Positions 5,557-5,685 of a stretch of 5,685 nucleotides of DNA are shown here, piece by piece; the first letter of the stretch is position 1, and each line of letters starts with the position of its first letter. Source of the DNA: Actinomycetes bacterium (GTDB taxonomy: Bacteria > Actinomycetota > Coriobacteriia > Coriobacteriales > Eggerthellaceae). The notes under the pieces were generated by a model. That model was given only the letters and a program-made list of their open reading frames with translations. It made no database searches and had not been told where the DNA came from. Location: the NCBI GenBank assembly GCA_023429565.1, contig JAEZDJ010000027.1, positions 1 to 5,685 on the forward strand, in the 5' to 3' direction. Made by a program: the position numbers and the translations under genes.

Positions 5557-5685
5557 GGCCGTTTCCCTTCATAGGCAGAGTGTCATCGTACCCCAGCAGA
5601 TCGTCTTTTTTTGACCTTAGGCTACATTGAAAGGTCCTCGTAAAGCTTTCGAGAGGAGGAGCACAAGACACGACCCGCAAACGCA
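5557..5685 (-). promoter_or_regulatory. Upstream region of the GGDEF gene
   Basis: On the minus strand an SD-like AAGGGA precedes the start by about seven bases. GACCTT at 5613-5618 is inverted at 5631-5636 (AAGGTC) with a 12-base centre, and seven consecutive T lie at 5606-5612. The order (T run before the repeat on +, A run after it on -) rules out a terminator in either direction. No convincing -10/-35 pair stands out. On the plus strand GAGAGGAGGAG (5651-5661) resembles an SD, but no start codon follows within the window. Confidence 0.35.

Overview
The window reads as an ordinary chromosomal stretch of a moderately GC-rich Gram-positive bacterium. The best guess is an actinobacterium of the Coriobacteriia/Eggerthellaceae type. 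The basis is a secreted peptidase ending in an LAxTG sorting signal (LASTG), the Lectin_like plus PASTA architecture of that peptidase, good Shine-Dalgarno sites, and a glycine riboswitch in front of an AGCS symporter. The lineage is an inference from style, not from a marker gene. I see no mobile element, CRISPR array, rRNA or intact tRNA.

Left part (1-1938, + strand): a non-coding leader carries a possible extended -10 promoter (182-190). Next comes a glycine riboswitch (aptamer 260-340) with an extra hairpin just 5' of it (225-250) that looks like a 'ghost' aptamer stem. An expression platform of about 130 bases leads to a complete AGCS-family Na+/alanine-glycine symporter. The arrangement implies glycine-responsive control of amino-acid uptake or exchange.

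Middle (1939-2161): a convergent intergenic region. It holds two mutually exclusive hairpins just after the symporter, a strong rho-independent terminator serving the minus-strand gene (2034-2064), and a perfect 14-bp inverted repeat (2116-2150).

Right part (2162-5685, - strand): a 733-residue secreted, apparently cell-wall-anchored papain-family (C1A) cysteine peptidase with signal peptide, catalytic domain, lectin-like domain, PASTA domain and LASTG sorting signal. Its 278-base upstream gap contains an SD, a candidate -10 and a perfect 7-4-7 palindrome placed like an activator site. Upstream of that, in the same orientation, is a soluble PAS-GGDEF protein predicted to be an active diguanylate cyclase with an intact inhibitory I-site.

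The symporter and the peptidase could both serve protein/amino-acid nutrition (extracellular proteolysis, amino-acid import). The GGDEF protein could tie the surface peptidase to c-di-GMP signalling. Both links rest on gene proximity only. Nothing here is clearly a new system; the regulatory DNA is the least explained part.
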